64,000 nt of DNA. Origin: Lycorma delicatula (lineage: Eukaryota; Arthropoda; Insecta; Hemiptera; Fulgoridae). This document shows positions 47,615 to 59,500 of this stretch, piece after piece. A program made the translations under genes and the position numbers. The stretch lies in NCBI RefSeq assembly GCF_047948215.1, contig NC_134462.1, positions 120,178,937 through 120,242,936 of the forward strand, read 5' to 3'. Under the pieces are notes generated by a model. The model worked only from the letters and a program-made list of their open reading frames with translations. It did not search any database and was not told the DNA's origin. Within the stretch, counting starts at the first letter, position 1. Each line of letters starts with the position of its first letter.

Positions 47615-50600
47615 CTTAATGACAGTTACATATTTTTCAGGTTCTCTTATTCTTGTGTATATACACCTGGTGGCATGAAATTCAGTTTCCTTTTATATAA
47701 TAAAAAAATTAAATTAAAAAAATAGCAGATAAAAATTAAATTTTTATTATTATTTGGGTTTATTAATTTTAATATTTTTGAGACTTTTCCAAATTTTAAA
47801 TTTTTTAGTACATTCCATAAAACCATTTCATGAATGGTGACATTTCTTCATTAATGACATCAGTTGATCTTATATAAGTTTTTCAATTGTTAACATAATG
47901 CTAAACTACTCTTCAATCTAATTCGTATGAGCACAACGTCCAGTCAATTTTTCCACGTGTGATACTCGTCATTAAATTTCTCATTCAAAAATGTCAACTT
48001 GCCAGATCACTTGCTCCCATACTGACTAAAAAATTAATTACAGAATCGAGATTGTTTTAGATTTCTGACATGATTTCTCCAATAACTTATCTAGAGAACA
48101 GTTTCTTGAATAAAATAGGATCCTGCTGTCCCAGTTTTTTAGAATTATTGCCAGACCATAATAGCTTGTGAATCATGCATTATTAGTATTTACATGTGAC
48201 CAGACATCCATTACGCTTCATCTGCCTCTAAAATAGACTGTCAGCAATTTTATTATGCTTCATTACAGATTAAAGACAATTTGCATATGAATAAAAATTA
48301 TTCTCAAGCATTGCTTAAAGTAAGTTCAGACAATAGATCTTGATTGTTACATTCTTTAATATTCTTCTTCAGTTTCATTTAATTAGAAAATACTCTTCAC
48401 ATATATTTACGAGTGCTTTTTACGTAAGACGATAAAAATAATTCTTGTTTTCTTCAGTATGAGCTGTTATTAGTATATAGATCTCTCTGTGTTTGTAACG
48501 ATCAACTTTGAATTATTATCACATCTGGGAACTGACCACTACATTCATTATTGTTTTCATTCATGCTGCCTACCACTGTCACGCTTTCATCTCATTTAGT
48601 GGTGAATTTATATAATATAGAATTTTAATTTTATTTGCTTACAAAAGAAAAATATTTCATATGCATTATTAGTAATACAATCTGTAAATGAAAGAATTCC
48701 CTCAGTTGACAGAACTGAGTTTTATACTATCCAATACATAATATTATCTATCACGCCTACTTCTTTTTCATTTTTTTTTTAATTTATGCAATTTCAAAAA
48801 TATTTTTATGTATTTTATAGATTTTGTACATTGTTTTCCTATATTGAAAAACTGATGTTTCCTAATTTTATTATACAGTAGGATTTTGAAAATCTGGAAA
48901 AAGTTCAAATTATTTTCTTATCATTATGCATTTAATTTTAGAATGTTAATATAATTTATATGTTTATATATTAAAACTTTTGTGTGTGTGTGCGCGTGTG
49001 CTAATCATTTTACATTTTTACTTTCATATTGTACATCAGTACATAAATTTACAATGATGCACCAGATTTGATGCACTCACACTGCAGTGAGGAGAATGCT
49101 GAAATGTTATCGATATCAAATGCATATCTTCCATGAGCTAACTAATGCTGATTATACTAAAAGGGTTCACTGCTGTCAGTGGTTGAAGAGCTTCATCAGA
49201 GGCAAACATTGGCATTTGAGATCAAGTGTTTTTCACAGATGAAGCATAGTTTTTTCAACTTGGTGGTATGTTAATCAGAACTACTGGACCCAGGGTACTG
49301 CAAACCAACTATTTTCTTTGAATCTTCCCCACATCCACAAAAAAGGAGGCATATGTGTGGATTCAAGGCGATGTGTAATAGCATCCTTGTTTTTTTAAAA
49401 CAAGGATGCTGCCGTCTAACAAAAAATTATTAATTTTCATAGCCTTACTGTGTAAGAGGATGAGCATGACTGTTGGTTGCAACAGGATAGCACCACTTGC
49501 TTTATAGCTCATTCTACTATAAAAATGCTACAGGATTATTTCCAATGAAGTAATCATTTCTAAAGGATTGTGGCCTCCAAAATCCCCTGATCTTACTAGT
49601 CCAGACTTCTTTCTGTGAGCTTACATAAAAAAATTGTTAGTAGGAGCAATCCACACATCCTGCAGAAATTAAAGACAAACATTACCAATGCCATACAGGA
49701 AATACACAGGGTACACTTAACAGAACAGCCAGGAACATGGTCAAACATGTAAATTACACTTTCTGTAAATTATTATGCAAGTGTTTACCAATAAACTATT
49801 ATTTATAGACCAAACTAAGTGATTGTGGAGCTCTTGTAAGTTGAACACACACACACACACATATATCCATTTTATTCATTCCAACTACTGGCATGTGCAA
49901 GGGTTATTAAATAATTAAGAGACAAACGGTAATAGCAGAAAAACTGTTAAATAGAATAAAATGAATTTGTCTAATTAGTTTTGGCATTATTTGTTTAAAC
50001 ATAATTTTCATTATAACTTCTTGTTTAAAGTGTTATAACAAGTTAAGTATTATAACACAGAAATTAACACTCTCTAACTTGTTTTTTTTTTCTTTTACAC
50101 TCAGTCTGCTTGAAACGTGTAGCATGGAAGTATAGCATGCTTAAAAAAAAGTAGATGGAATAGTTTAAATTGGGCAAAAGAGGAATTACTGACTTTTATT
50201 GTAGTAAAAATCGACTCATGACTGAAGTAAATGTTTCATATGGTATCCATTATTTCTAATTTAAATGTAGAGTGTTGTTTATAACTAAAAAAAAGAACAA
50301 AAAAAAAATAATCTATGTCTGCTTTTATTAATCATTATGAGTAACCTTCAATATAAATTTGATAGTCATTAAACTCTTCTAAGAAATGCATATTATTTTA
50401 TGTGCAAAAACTTAGTACAAGACAATTATGTCTTGAATTCAACGGGTTTTTGGTATTTTTTTGGTGTAGTCTGGTCCTACTATTGTTATATGTGCTCTAT
50501 TCTCAGTTATATTTGTTTACAATAACAACTTTGTTACAAAGTATCTTTTGGCATTAAATCGTTTTTTCTAGTAATTTCTCATAGTTATTGTTATCGTTTC

Positions 50601-51849
50601 TCAATATAATTTTATTCTTTTTAAGAAATTCCTCTTTTAAAACAGATTTTGAATAAGTTTGTTTTTACTTCCTTGTTTAAGATAAAATATAGGATGCTAT
50701 CGGTTAAGGGGCTGAAATTAGCCTGTAAAAATTATTGTTTTATTGTCTTCAAAGTTGCCTTCTGCATGGATAGTTCATCCCACCATTTTTTCCACGATTG
50801 TAAATTTTTTGGAAACGGTCTCTTTTCATGCTATTATCTTCTGTGTTTTAGCCGGATCTGAACAGTCAGAAAATTTTGTTTAGTTCCCTAAGCTTTAATT
50901 TCATTTTTGGAAACAGGAAGGTTGCTCAGGGTGAAGTCTGGTGTGTTGAAAGATTCTGAGATAACTGTGTAATGTAAATTTAAAAAATGTATGCGCAACA
51001 AATGGAATCGGGCAAATTTCATGACCATACATATATTGGGATTATACTATAGAATTCGCTGACAGATGAAGCATATATCTTAGTTACCATATATTGTTCT
51101 TCCTTGCAAGATGATTTCATTTAAGGTGTGTGTTCAGTTAAAATTCAGAACCCTCAACATCAACTAACTGTTGTCTGTTTTTGAAATACATTTACAGATC
51201 ACATATGTATGTTTATTTGAAAATACATGTAACAAGTGGTAAGGAAAGTATTTGTGAGTTCTATCTATCTTACCAACTTTAATGTTAATTATTTGGTCTT
51301 TGACATCATTCATTTTCATTTTTCCATAGAATCATAAAATGTGTAAAGGCATATTTACAAAAAAACAAGCACAGATCCATGTAGCACACCATTCGGCCGA
51401 TTCAATAACAGAAATGTACATGTACTATCTAGTGCATTAATAAAACTAATTTGTGCACCACATTAAAATTTCAGATACTGTAGAGTAACACCTTGTTATT
51501 CCACATAAATTAGTATTTCAGATTACATACAGTAGTCTGAAAATGAAAAGGATGATTCTGAACTTATTTCAAATTTTACAAGTAAAAATGCATTAATCCC
51601 TTAAATCTCCTTGATAGCTGTAAAACTAAACTGCTCTAGTGGCTTTGAATCTCATTATACCAAATTAAATTATTTTTTTCAGAGAAAGCAATCGATTTCA
51701 AGACTGTAGACCTCAAGAAATTAAAAGTCAGAGATCTGAAGAAAATACTTGCCGATTGGGATGAAGACTGTGAAGGTTGCTTAGAAAAGACAGATTACAT
51801 TAAAAGAATTAATGAACTTAAACCAAAATATGTGCGTGATGAATTGTAA
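37766..51849 (+). CDS. MANF: Mesencephalic astrocyte-derived neurotrophic factor homologue, complete, four exons
   Basis: Coding exons: 37766..37856 (donor GTAAGC), 39621..39745, 43277..43418, 51683..51849; all introns are GT-AG and the joined frame is 174 aa. Residues 1-23 form a signal peptide ([12 protein letters not shown] core). The mature part has the eight invariant cysteines at 29, 32, 62, 73, 104, 115, 149 and 152, including CEVC at the N-terminal saposin-like domain and CEGC in the C-terminal SAP-like domain, plus [16 protein letters not shown] and [13 protein letters not shown]. It ends RDEL, an ER-retrieval signal. MANF is an ER-resident, stress-induced, secretable protein that supports neurons and proteostasis; that role is from family knowledge. 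ATGs also occur in frame at 37772 and 37781; 37772 has the better start context, which would remove only two residues. Introns 2 and 3 (3.5 and 8.3 kb) are swollen by transposons. Confidence 0.96.
40897..40994. repeat. Two adjacent perfect hairpins, 14-bp arms, CTAA loops
   Basis: Hairpin 1 has arms 40897..40910 (TATCTTGTTCAGGC) and 40915..40928. Hairpin 2 has arms 40963..40976 (GTATATAAAAACTG) and 40981..40994. Both loops are CTAA on the plus strand (40911..40914 and 40977..40980). They lie within MANF intron 2. Confidence 0.85.
41400..41995 (+). pseudogene. Mariner-family 5' half, truncated
   Basis: A terminus-like GGCATATTCAAAAAGTAAGGAC sits at 41400. A broken plus-strand translation from about 41630 reads [20 protein letters not shown], then [17 protein letters not shown], and later [19 protein letters not shown], the N-terminal helix-turn-helix and linker (the WGRPRPS hook-like motif) of mariner transposases. 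The catalytic half is absent because R1-type sequence begins at about 41995. It lies in MANF intron 2. Confidence 0.65.
41995..43080 (+). mobile_element. R1-type LINE 3' end, copy 2
   Basis: The frame 41994..42191 reads [20 protein letters not shown] then [21 protein letters not shown], the R1-clade terminal domain with its C-x2-C...H...C knuckle. The roughly 0.9-kb 3' UTR that follows shares ordered blocks with 13929..14875. It is in MANF intron 2, 0.2 kb upstream of exon 3, and is fused at its 5' side to mariner sequence. Confidence 0.75.
44942..45235 (-). repeat. tRNA-derived SINE with 13-bp target-site duplication
   Basis: TATATAAGAAACC occurs at 44929..44941 and again at 45236..45248. 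The 294 bases between them read on the minus strand GACCCACCGGGTTGGTCTAGTGG and match the SINE at 4308..4700 to its end. It interrupts the Penelope reading frame exactly at the duplicated site, confirming a clean insertion. The 64-residue minus frame at 45059..45253 is part of the SINE. Confidence 0.88.
45776..47104 (+). mobile_element. Tc1/mariner-superfamily transposon, 1,329 bp with ~40-bp TIRs
   Basis: The left end CAGGCTGTTTCATAATGTTC and the right end, in reverse, CAGGGCGTTTCATAATGTTC extend as about 40-bp inverted repeats with five mismatches, flanked by TA on both sides (45774..45775 and 47105..47106). The transposase starts near 45950 ([12 protein letters not shown]) and is legible to about 46995: an HTH region with [34 protein letters not shown] with the first catalytic Asp, [24 protein letters not shown] with the second Asp, and [15 protein letters not shown] with the third. 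A frameshift near 46595 and stops (46027..46029 region, 46683, 46921) disable it. It is inserted in the Penelope element. Confidence 0.9.
47571..47615. repeat. (AT)n/T-run microsatellite
   Basis: Alternating TA is followed by an uninterrupted T tract, just outside the right end of the Penelope element. A 63-residue frame across it is low-complexity and not a gene. Confidence 0.85.
47616..49050. other. MANF intron 3 sequence, nothing recognised
   Basis: AT-rich intronic DNA with a short GT/GC dinucleotide patch near 48983. No nested gene or repeat family was recognised. Confidence 0.4.
49060..49790 (+). pseudogene. Decayed Tc1/mariner-family transposase
   Basis: A heavily broken plus-strand translation contains [16 protein letters not shown] near 49150, a second-Asp context WLQQDSTT (about 49472..49500) and [14 protein letters not shown] (about 49577..49620), followed by C-terminal [20 protein letters not shown]. 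This is the D...QQD...SPDL order of IS630-Tc1-mariner transposases. It includes a 14-bp-arm perfect hairpin at about 49381..49411. Termini were not identified. Confidence 0.62.
49800..51682. other. Distal MANF intron 3, nothing recognised
   Basis: It includes a short (CA)n at about 49847..49862. The 70-residue frame at 50649..50861 has no motif. A polypyrimidine tract precedes the exon 4 acceptor at 51682. Confidence 0.4.
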
Positions 51850-52424
51850 AATGAAAGAGTAATTTGGTTGGGTATTATTAATTATTATTATAATTAAACA
51901 GTTATGTGCAATTTAATTATCAGTTCTTCCTTATAAAAGCATTTTGTATTCAGTTTACCTTCTTCGTTGTGACAGTTTTTTTTATATAAGCAAATATGTG
52001 CATGGTTTGTTTATCATTTGTTTTGACAGATAGCATTAGCTGTTTTTGTTTACTTTTAAAAGAATCACATGATTGAACTGGTATGTGATGATGATAATCT
52101 ATTGGTGCAGTATTTATTACAAAATATGTAAACTGCCAAATCAATGGTAATACCAGGTAAGCATATATTATATGTTAGTATTTTGTTTAAAGTTATATAA
52201 TAATACTTTTAATAGTTTTTGTTACAGTTATATAATTTATATAATTAATAATAAAATAATAAGCATTATATTTTTGTATAATATAACGTCACTGGATAAT
52301 AAAGCACAAAACTGTTAAGAAATTATGTACATAATTTATTTATTGAAATAAAGATATATATATAAATTAAACATTTTTATAATCAGTTATTTACATATGA
52401 CATTTTTAATCTTTTAATATCTTG
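51850..52424. other. Convergent 3' UTR zone of MANF and DPM3
   Basis: The MANF stop (51849) and the DPM3 stop (52425, minus) are 575 bases apart. Candidate plus-strand AATAAA signals lie near 52250, 52298 and 52347, and TTTATT (AATAAA on the minus strand) lies near 52338. If these are used, the two transcripts' 3' ends are adjacent or overlap. Confidence 0.55.
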
Positions 52425-53492
52425 TCATGTTAATTGTTCATCAAATATAAACCCTTTTCTTTTAAGATCTTCTCTGGCTTCTTGTATTTCCTAAAACATT
52501 AAAAATAAAACTAGATTAAAATTTTTATTTCAAAATTTATTATAAATTTTAAATTTTATATAATTATGTTTAAAGCATTCTGAAGTGTTCAAACTACAAG
52601 AAATCTAGACTTATCACAGGTGTGCTTACATTGGTGATAGGCATTGCTTCTTTTCCACTTTTAATTTTCCTGTAATACAGTCTTTTGTGCTATACCAGTA
52701 AATATAGTATTTTTTCTTAATTGTATGAGGCGCTGAAATTTAATGCACACTGGAATGTAACAAGGAAACAAAATGTGAAACAAAGTGACATGGCTGCCTT
52801 CTTGTAATTTCATTCCCTATTAATAAAGTTTTAAATCTTGTTAACCCACACTCTCTCGTACACATTGTATAGTCAAGTAAAGACAACCGTTTTTTTTTTT
52901 TATAAACTAATATTGAGCATGAACCTTAGAGCAGTTGACCAGCCTTAACCATTCAAATAAAATACTATCTGCTATTAGAGAAAATACTTAATTTAATTTT
53001 CTCATATAGTAGATAAGTTTTTTCTCTAATTTTCTTGATTTGAAAATGTATTTATTTTTTCTAATGCGAAATTTGTTTATTGCATATACATATTACAAAC
53101 ATTCTTGAATGTGTTTTTAAAGTTTGTCATCTGGCATAGAATTTTTTTTTCCTGTGTTGTACTTCATAGACACACGTTTCATCATAAATATTATAGTTAA
53201 TTTTTTTTAATACATATGAGATCAAGGGAATATTAAAATATTTTTTAATTTGCAATTATTGATTTCATTTTCATGTTTAAATTTACAGTTTTTAATTAAT
53301 TCATTTATTTATATCTTTCAAATTTGAATTCAAACTGAATTTGAATTGTTTCATACTCAATTCTTTATTTATCTTGGTATAATCATACAGATGCTTGCTC
53401 CATTAATCATATTATGTATGGAATTATGGGTGTACTGATTTATTATTGTACAAATAATATTGATTTTTCTACTGTAGGTACCCAATTTTACT

Positions 53493-53532
<40 letters not shown>

Positions 53533-56500
53533 ATAAATAGAAAGCAGTAGGTATTGCTTTATACTTGTAGTGTGAACAATTATTTTGATGAAATAATAAA
53601 TTTTTAAAAATATCGCATCAAACTAAATCCATAATTTTATTTTTTGGGGCTTCTGTATGTCTTTTTATGAAAATGATTATGTTGTATGCTGCTAGAATCC
53701 TATTTGGTAAACTGTTTGTTGGGATAAAAATATATATACTAACAAATTTTTATCACAAATGTAATGAAAATCGGATTCAAACATAAATAAGAATTTTGTT
53801 CTCTTCCATGTTGAAGTATGTCTAAGATGCTATGTTTGTTTTAACATGTTTAAGAAACATTTAAACTGCAAATTGTACTACCTTATTCTTCTTTAACTTC
53901 ATCCATTAAATGACACTGTTCAAGTATACTTGGGATAATTAGTTGTGTAAATCAAATCAATGTTAATTAAGAAAAATAGTATGCTTTATATACATATGTA
54001 AAGATCTATCAAAAGTTCAGTTATATTTTTGCCATGATTATTAACTTCAACTATGAGAAGTAGAAATACATTCTGTAATTTATCTTTTTGTAAATAATAA
54101 TTAAAACTAAAATAAATTACTTGGGCCACTTAACCTAGTGTAATTATTTAAAATTTTAATAATGTAGATCATCAAAATCATTTCTTGTAACATATACTTA
54201 CATATATAATAAAAGCCATTTTATTACATTAAAAAATTCATTTGTTATTCGTAAGGCTGTTCAAACAAAAAGCTAAGGTTATTCTGTTGATTTTTTAAAC
54301 AATACACATTACACTTAAATGTATAAGTTTACACAGAAAGCTATGCCGTGCTATATTTTTTTCAGCTAACTAACAGGGCTATTTTTTTCATACATAGGTG
54401 CAAGTACATAATATAATTTAAATATAAGCACTGGATATTTACGGAGTTCAAAACTTAATAATGTTAAAAATTGAGAAGAGTTGTTTTATGCACAGATTAC
54501 GTATTTTTTTGTTTTTGTTTTAGAAAAATCTCTACCAATTTTTAAAATTATCTACCAAAAAATGGAAATAAATAGCCTGCTGTAATTTTTGTCTGTCACA
54601 CTAAAGTTATTAACTGCTTAATAACTATTTTCAGCATTTTCAATCTAGTATATTACAGTTATTAGTAATTATTCAAATAGTTTTTTCAGTCATGGATAGT
54701 TATTTTTTTTAATTAAAAAACTGGTATATTCATGATGATAAACTGAATAAGAAAATGAGTACAATCATTAAAAATAATCATTATTACAATAGGAATGAAA
54801 ATGTATTTGATAAAAATTATTTTCAAAAATCGATATGGAGAGGAAAAGGTACTGTAATGTATATATATATAAAATATTGGTTATATTGTGGCACACTAGC
54901 CAATAAATTGACATGAAAAATCACTATGTGGAAGTTACTTTGCTCGTACTAGTGCAAAATAGTTCTTTTTTTTGCAATTATCAATTTTAACCATTTCTAA
55001 TTGAAATTTATCTAACATGAAAAATAATAAATGGAATACCGTTTATTTAAAAGCACCAAAATTTAGCAAAACGAAAACAAATTTGTTGTAATGCAGTTAA
55101 TAAGGCATATTTGTAGAATGTCTTATGGTTTTCATTTGAGCATAAATTCAGATAAGATGAGTGTATGTACATTAATAAGCTTCAGATTTATTGTCAGTGA
55201 TACAGAATTACTAGTACAGATACTGTCACTATCTATAAACATGGCGTATTACTTCCTTGAACATTACTTTTACGATTGAACCAAACTTAGAATGATTTCA
55301 AAAAAAAAATTCCTTTGAATACTATTACTAAATCTTAAACTTCAAAGGACTGAACAAAAAAACTGCTGAGTTCAAGAAGACAAGGAACCAGAGCTTTGCT
55401 TTCTTTGTGAATTAGGCTGTGCTACCCGTGCTTTTAAAAGTTTGGTTAGAGAATTAATATACCTTTTGCAATTCCTTAGCTGCTTCTTCACAATTATTAA
55501 ATGTAAAAACCCTCCATAGGACAACAGATGCTGCATAGATCTGAAATCAGTATTGATATTATTTTAACTTTATAATTAAATAAAGAATAAATATGTCTTG
55601 TCTTCGTTTACAGATTACAATCAAAAGATGAAATAATTTACCTTTATCATACTAATATAGATGAAAAAACTACTCAAGACAACCAAAGCATAGTTAGTTA
55701 TATAGCTTTACAAGTTGTCCATAATCTTTGTCAAGTTTCTGAATTAAAGAAAACTTGATGTATCTGAAGTAATTTTGGAGTATTAACTGTTTTCTTTCAC
55801 CACATAATGTATTAAATGTAAATAAATTATAAATAATCAAATTTACTGAATGACAGAGATTCGACATCATTCAATTATTAGATGGTCTATAAAGAGATAC
55901 AAACTAAATGAAAATAATTTGCTTATATTGCTGAAAGTTGCAAGGCAACCTGTGGATTACCAGAAATTTACCAGTATAAGGGGTTATAAGAACTTTTAAG
56001 ACAGAATTTAGCATAGGACACCTAGGAAAACTCTTACAAGAGTAAAACCATCCTTGAGGAACGTAGAAGCTTTTACTTAAATGTAAAAGTTTAAAAGGGT
56101 CTGGGCATTTGACCCAGACCCTATCCAAAACTGAAAATTAATGACTTTTGACAATGAACATAGCCAGTAAATTCTTAAAAAGCTGGACTGTATTAGAATA
56201 TTCATTTGTTTCCAGAGGAGAAAATCGAATCTCAGTGAGAAAGGAATATCAATAAGAATGAAATATGGCTATCAAACAGGAAGATGTAGAATGATTATTT
56301 TACAGGGTTCCCACCAAATTTTAAGATTCATTTTTCATGACCAATTTAGTAAAAATTTCCTGATTCTCATAATGTTACGGTATTGCCATTAACTCTGCAA
56401 GATACATACATATTTTATTTTTTTGCAGCCTCTACCACACTCACAGCTGTCAAACTCAGGCCTTTTTTTTATTATTTATTATTACATTGATTTTTAAAGT

Positions 56501-59500
56501 TTATTTTTTAAAAATTGTTTGTTTAATTTTTAAAAAAAATTATTTAATAAGTTGCTTGATTAAAAAAAATTAACATCATAGTAACTGAAAATAACACAGA
56601 TATGAAGTAAAAACAAACTAAAGCAATTTTTAAAAATAATTGGCTTGCACCTAAGATTGCTTAAAAATTTTTCACAAAAACTAGCCTACATTATTTTGTA
56701 AAAAACAAAAAACAATATTTAATAACTTGGTTTGCATAAAAATGCTAATAAATACAGATTTCAGTTTAACAAAGAATATACTTATGATCACAACTTAAGG
56801 AAAACTGAAATTACTGGCTAAAAGTAATGTAGATAAGAAAACTAGAACAGAATACCTTATTTTATACAGAACATTATTAATATTTACTTGCAAAAATTTT
56901 GTCATTATTATTATAACGTATTCCAAAAAATTAGAAAATAATAATATAAGATTTCATTACACATGTATTATTGTGTAGATATAAAAGAATAGGGCATCTT
57001 TTCTTCAATATCTTTAGATTCTTAATGGTTTGCACTTTTGTAAAAGTTTGATTTTGGCAGCTGTCTGTTCTTCGGCCAAAGATTGTAGTTCTGAACGTTT
57101 TCCTTTCTTACTCCAGGTTTTTTTTAAATTTCTGCTTGTATTTTCCTTTTCAGGGCTATTTTGTTCTTGAGAGAAAAGTTTTTTCTATTTTCTACAAGAC
57201 ATTTTTCATATTGCCTTCTAACTCTTCTCATTGCAGTGGGCGCATTTTTCTTGCCACCAGCATCTACTAATTGCATAAAACCTTTTTGTTGATAACTTAT
57301 TGTCTCTTCGTGCAAATTCTCCATGAAATGAGATTTGTTAATGGAAAAGCCACCCCTGAAAATGCAATTCTCTGAAATTTTTTGCCATTTTTCCTGATTT
57401 TTTTCTAAAAATTCCTGACTAAGTTTATATTTTTTGCCTGTGGGAACCAAGTTTTAGTGCAAGAAAACATTTAGCAAGAAAATTTTATTTCATTTTATAA
57501 CCATCAATAATATCTTGAATCTAAAAGAAGGTATTTTTTCCAAGACAATGATACCCCACAAGTTAGCAAGTTTGTTTCTTAGCTCCATAATATATTAACT
57601 AAACAAATTATTTGTATAGATTTACTTATGTCAACAGATTAAGCTTGTGCAGTCTAGGCTACAGGTAAAATATACAAAGCATGGTTCAAAAGTAAGAACC
57701 CATGAGTTATAAACAGATTGGTTGTGCAGTGGGGCAATGTAACCTGTTGGGCATGTAACTACCACATTGCCATCAATTTATTGTTGTTTGTCTTTGTGAG
57801 ACAGTGTTTTAAAATGAGTGCAGTAATAAATCCTGTCAGTCATGAAGTTCGATCAGCATTAGATTTATAAACGCAAGAGGACATAATGCTGCTGAAATTC
57901 ACTGTCGGTTGTGTGAAACTTACGGGACTACTGCAGTGGGTGAAAGAAAAGTGAAACGGTGAAGTGAGTTTAAGAATGGCCAATCAAATGTTCATGTCGA
58001 ACAAAGAAGCAGCAGGCCTAGTGTCCGGACTGACGATCTCATTGAATGTGTGAATGCAAAAGTGATAGAACATCGCTTTACAATTAGCAATTTTTATCTA
58101 GAAGTTTCAAAGAGAGCACTGTTGAGGATCATGACTGACATTGTAGTCTATCATAAAATGTTGCCAAGTGCGCTCACAAAGATCACAGAATAACATGACA
58201 TACTTTTTTGTCCTCTTAAACCACGAGAGATGGTTTATGATATTTCATATGTCAATGCCCAGATGAAACAACAATCCATGCAGTGGCATCATTATGGTTC
58301 ACCTAAGTCGAATAAATTTAAACGAGCCCAGACACGAAGGAAAAGCATGACAACTATATTCTGGGACCAAGGGTGTGCTCTTTTGACTGATTTCATGGAA
58401 CCTGGAATATCCATCACATCACAAATCTATTATGGAAAACTTTCTAAACTGCTTTCCGCCATTCACAACTGATGACAAGGAATGCTGAGATCAGGAACTG
58501 TTCTTCCCGATAATGCACATACACACACAGGTGCATGCACTACAGAAACAATTCAAAATTCAGAAGGGACTGTTCTTCTGACAGTCCTGATCTCATGCTG
58601 CAACTACCATCTATCTCTTCCTGCACCTCAAAACTGCCTTACATCTCGATTCGAGGAAAGTGAAGAATTGAGAATCTGTGTACAAAAGTAACTACAATTA
58701 TAGGTGACAGATCATTATGCCGTGAGTTTGAATAAGCTTTTTTCATGATATAAAAAGCATTTGGAATAAAATTGTGGTTATGCAGAAAGGTAAATATGTT
58801 AAGTATTTCAAACCACTTAACGCTTTTTCAACTTTTCTCATTTTTACAGACTATTCTTTACATCTGAACCACACCTCATATACAGTGCTATGGATAATGA
58901 CATTTTCTCCACTATACCAAACACTTCAATTTTTTTTCTAAAACCTGAACCTTGAAATCTTATTGTTTTATTCTAGTAACCCTACTGTTTAATTCCTAGT
59001 GAAATCCTTAAATAACATTTAGTGAAATACTTAAATAACATTTCAAGATTTCCCATTTTGAAATCTTCAAATCACGTTTATGGCCATTATATTTCTTGAT
59101 AGGTGGCAAAGTAATAAATTTCCATTGCAAAGCCTTATATGCTGCCAAACTGAATATCTGATCTACTCCACTCTTGGCACAGTCATTGCTGCTAGTGTGC
59201 ATCCTTCTTGGGCAATATTCAATGCATACACAGCAGAGGATTTTAAAAAGCTGTTTCTTTAATAATATCCCCTCTTCCATCTTATTTACAATTTTTTTAT
59301 AATCTTGACATCTTAACAAGTAAAGCACAGTCTGGTTTTAGCTCAATGTTATGGTATTTTCTCGGTGTTTGAAATGCAAATACTTATTCTAACTTGTTCC
59401 TTGCTATTAGATGAAACAATTTTCCATTTTCAAATAAAATTTGTTGAAAAGATGCTAATTATTAGCCTTCACCTGCTAGATTACTGAATGAATCTGAACA

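Noticed and set aside
59008..59328. 106-residue minus-strand frame in DPM3 intron 1
   Set aside because: No DPM3 similarity or compatible splice borders; AT-rich chance frame overlapping an opposing frame.
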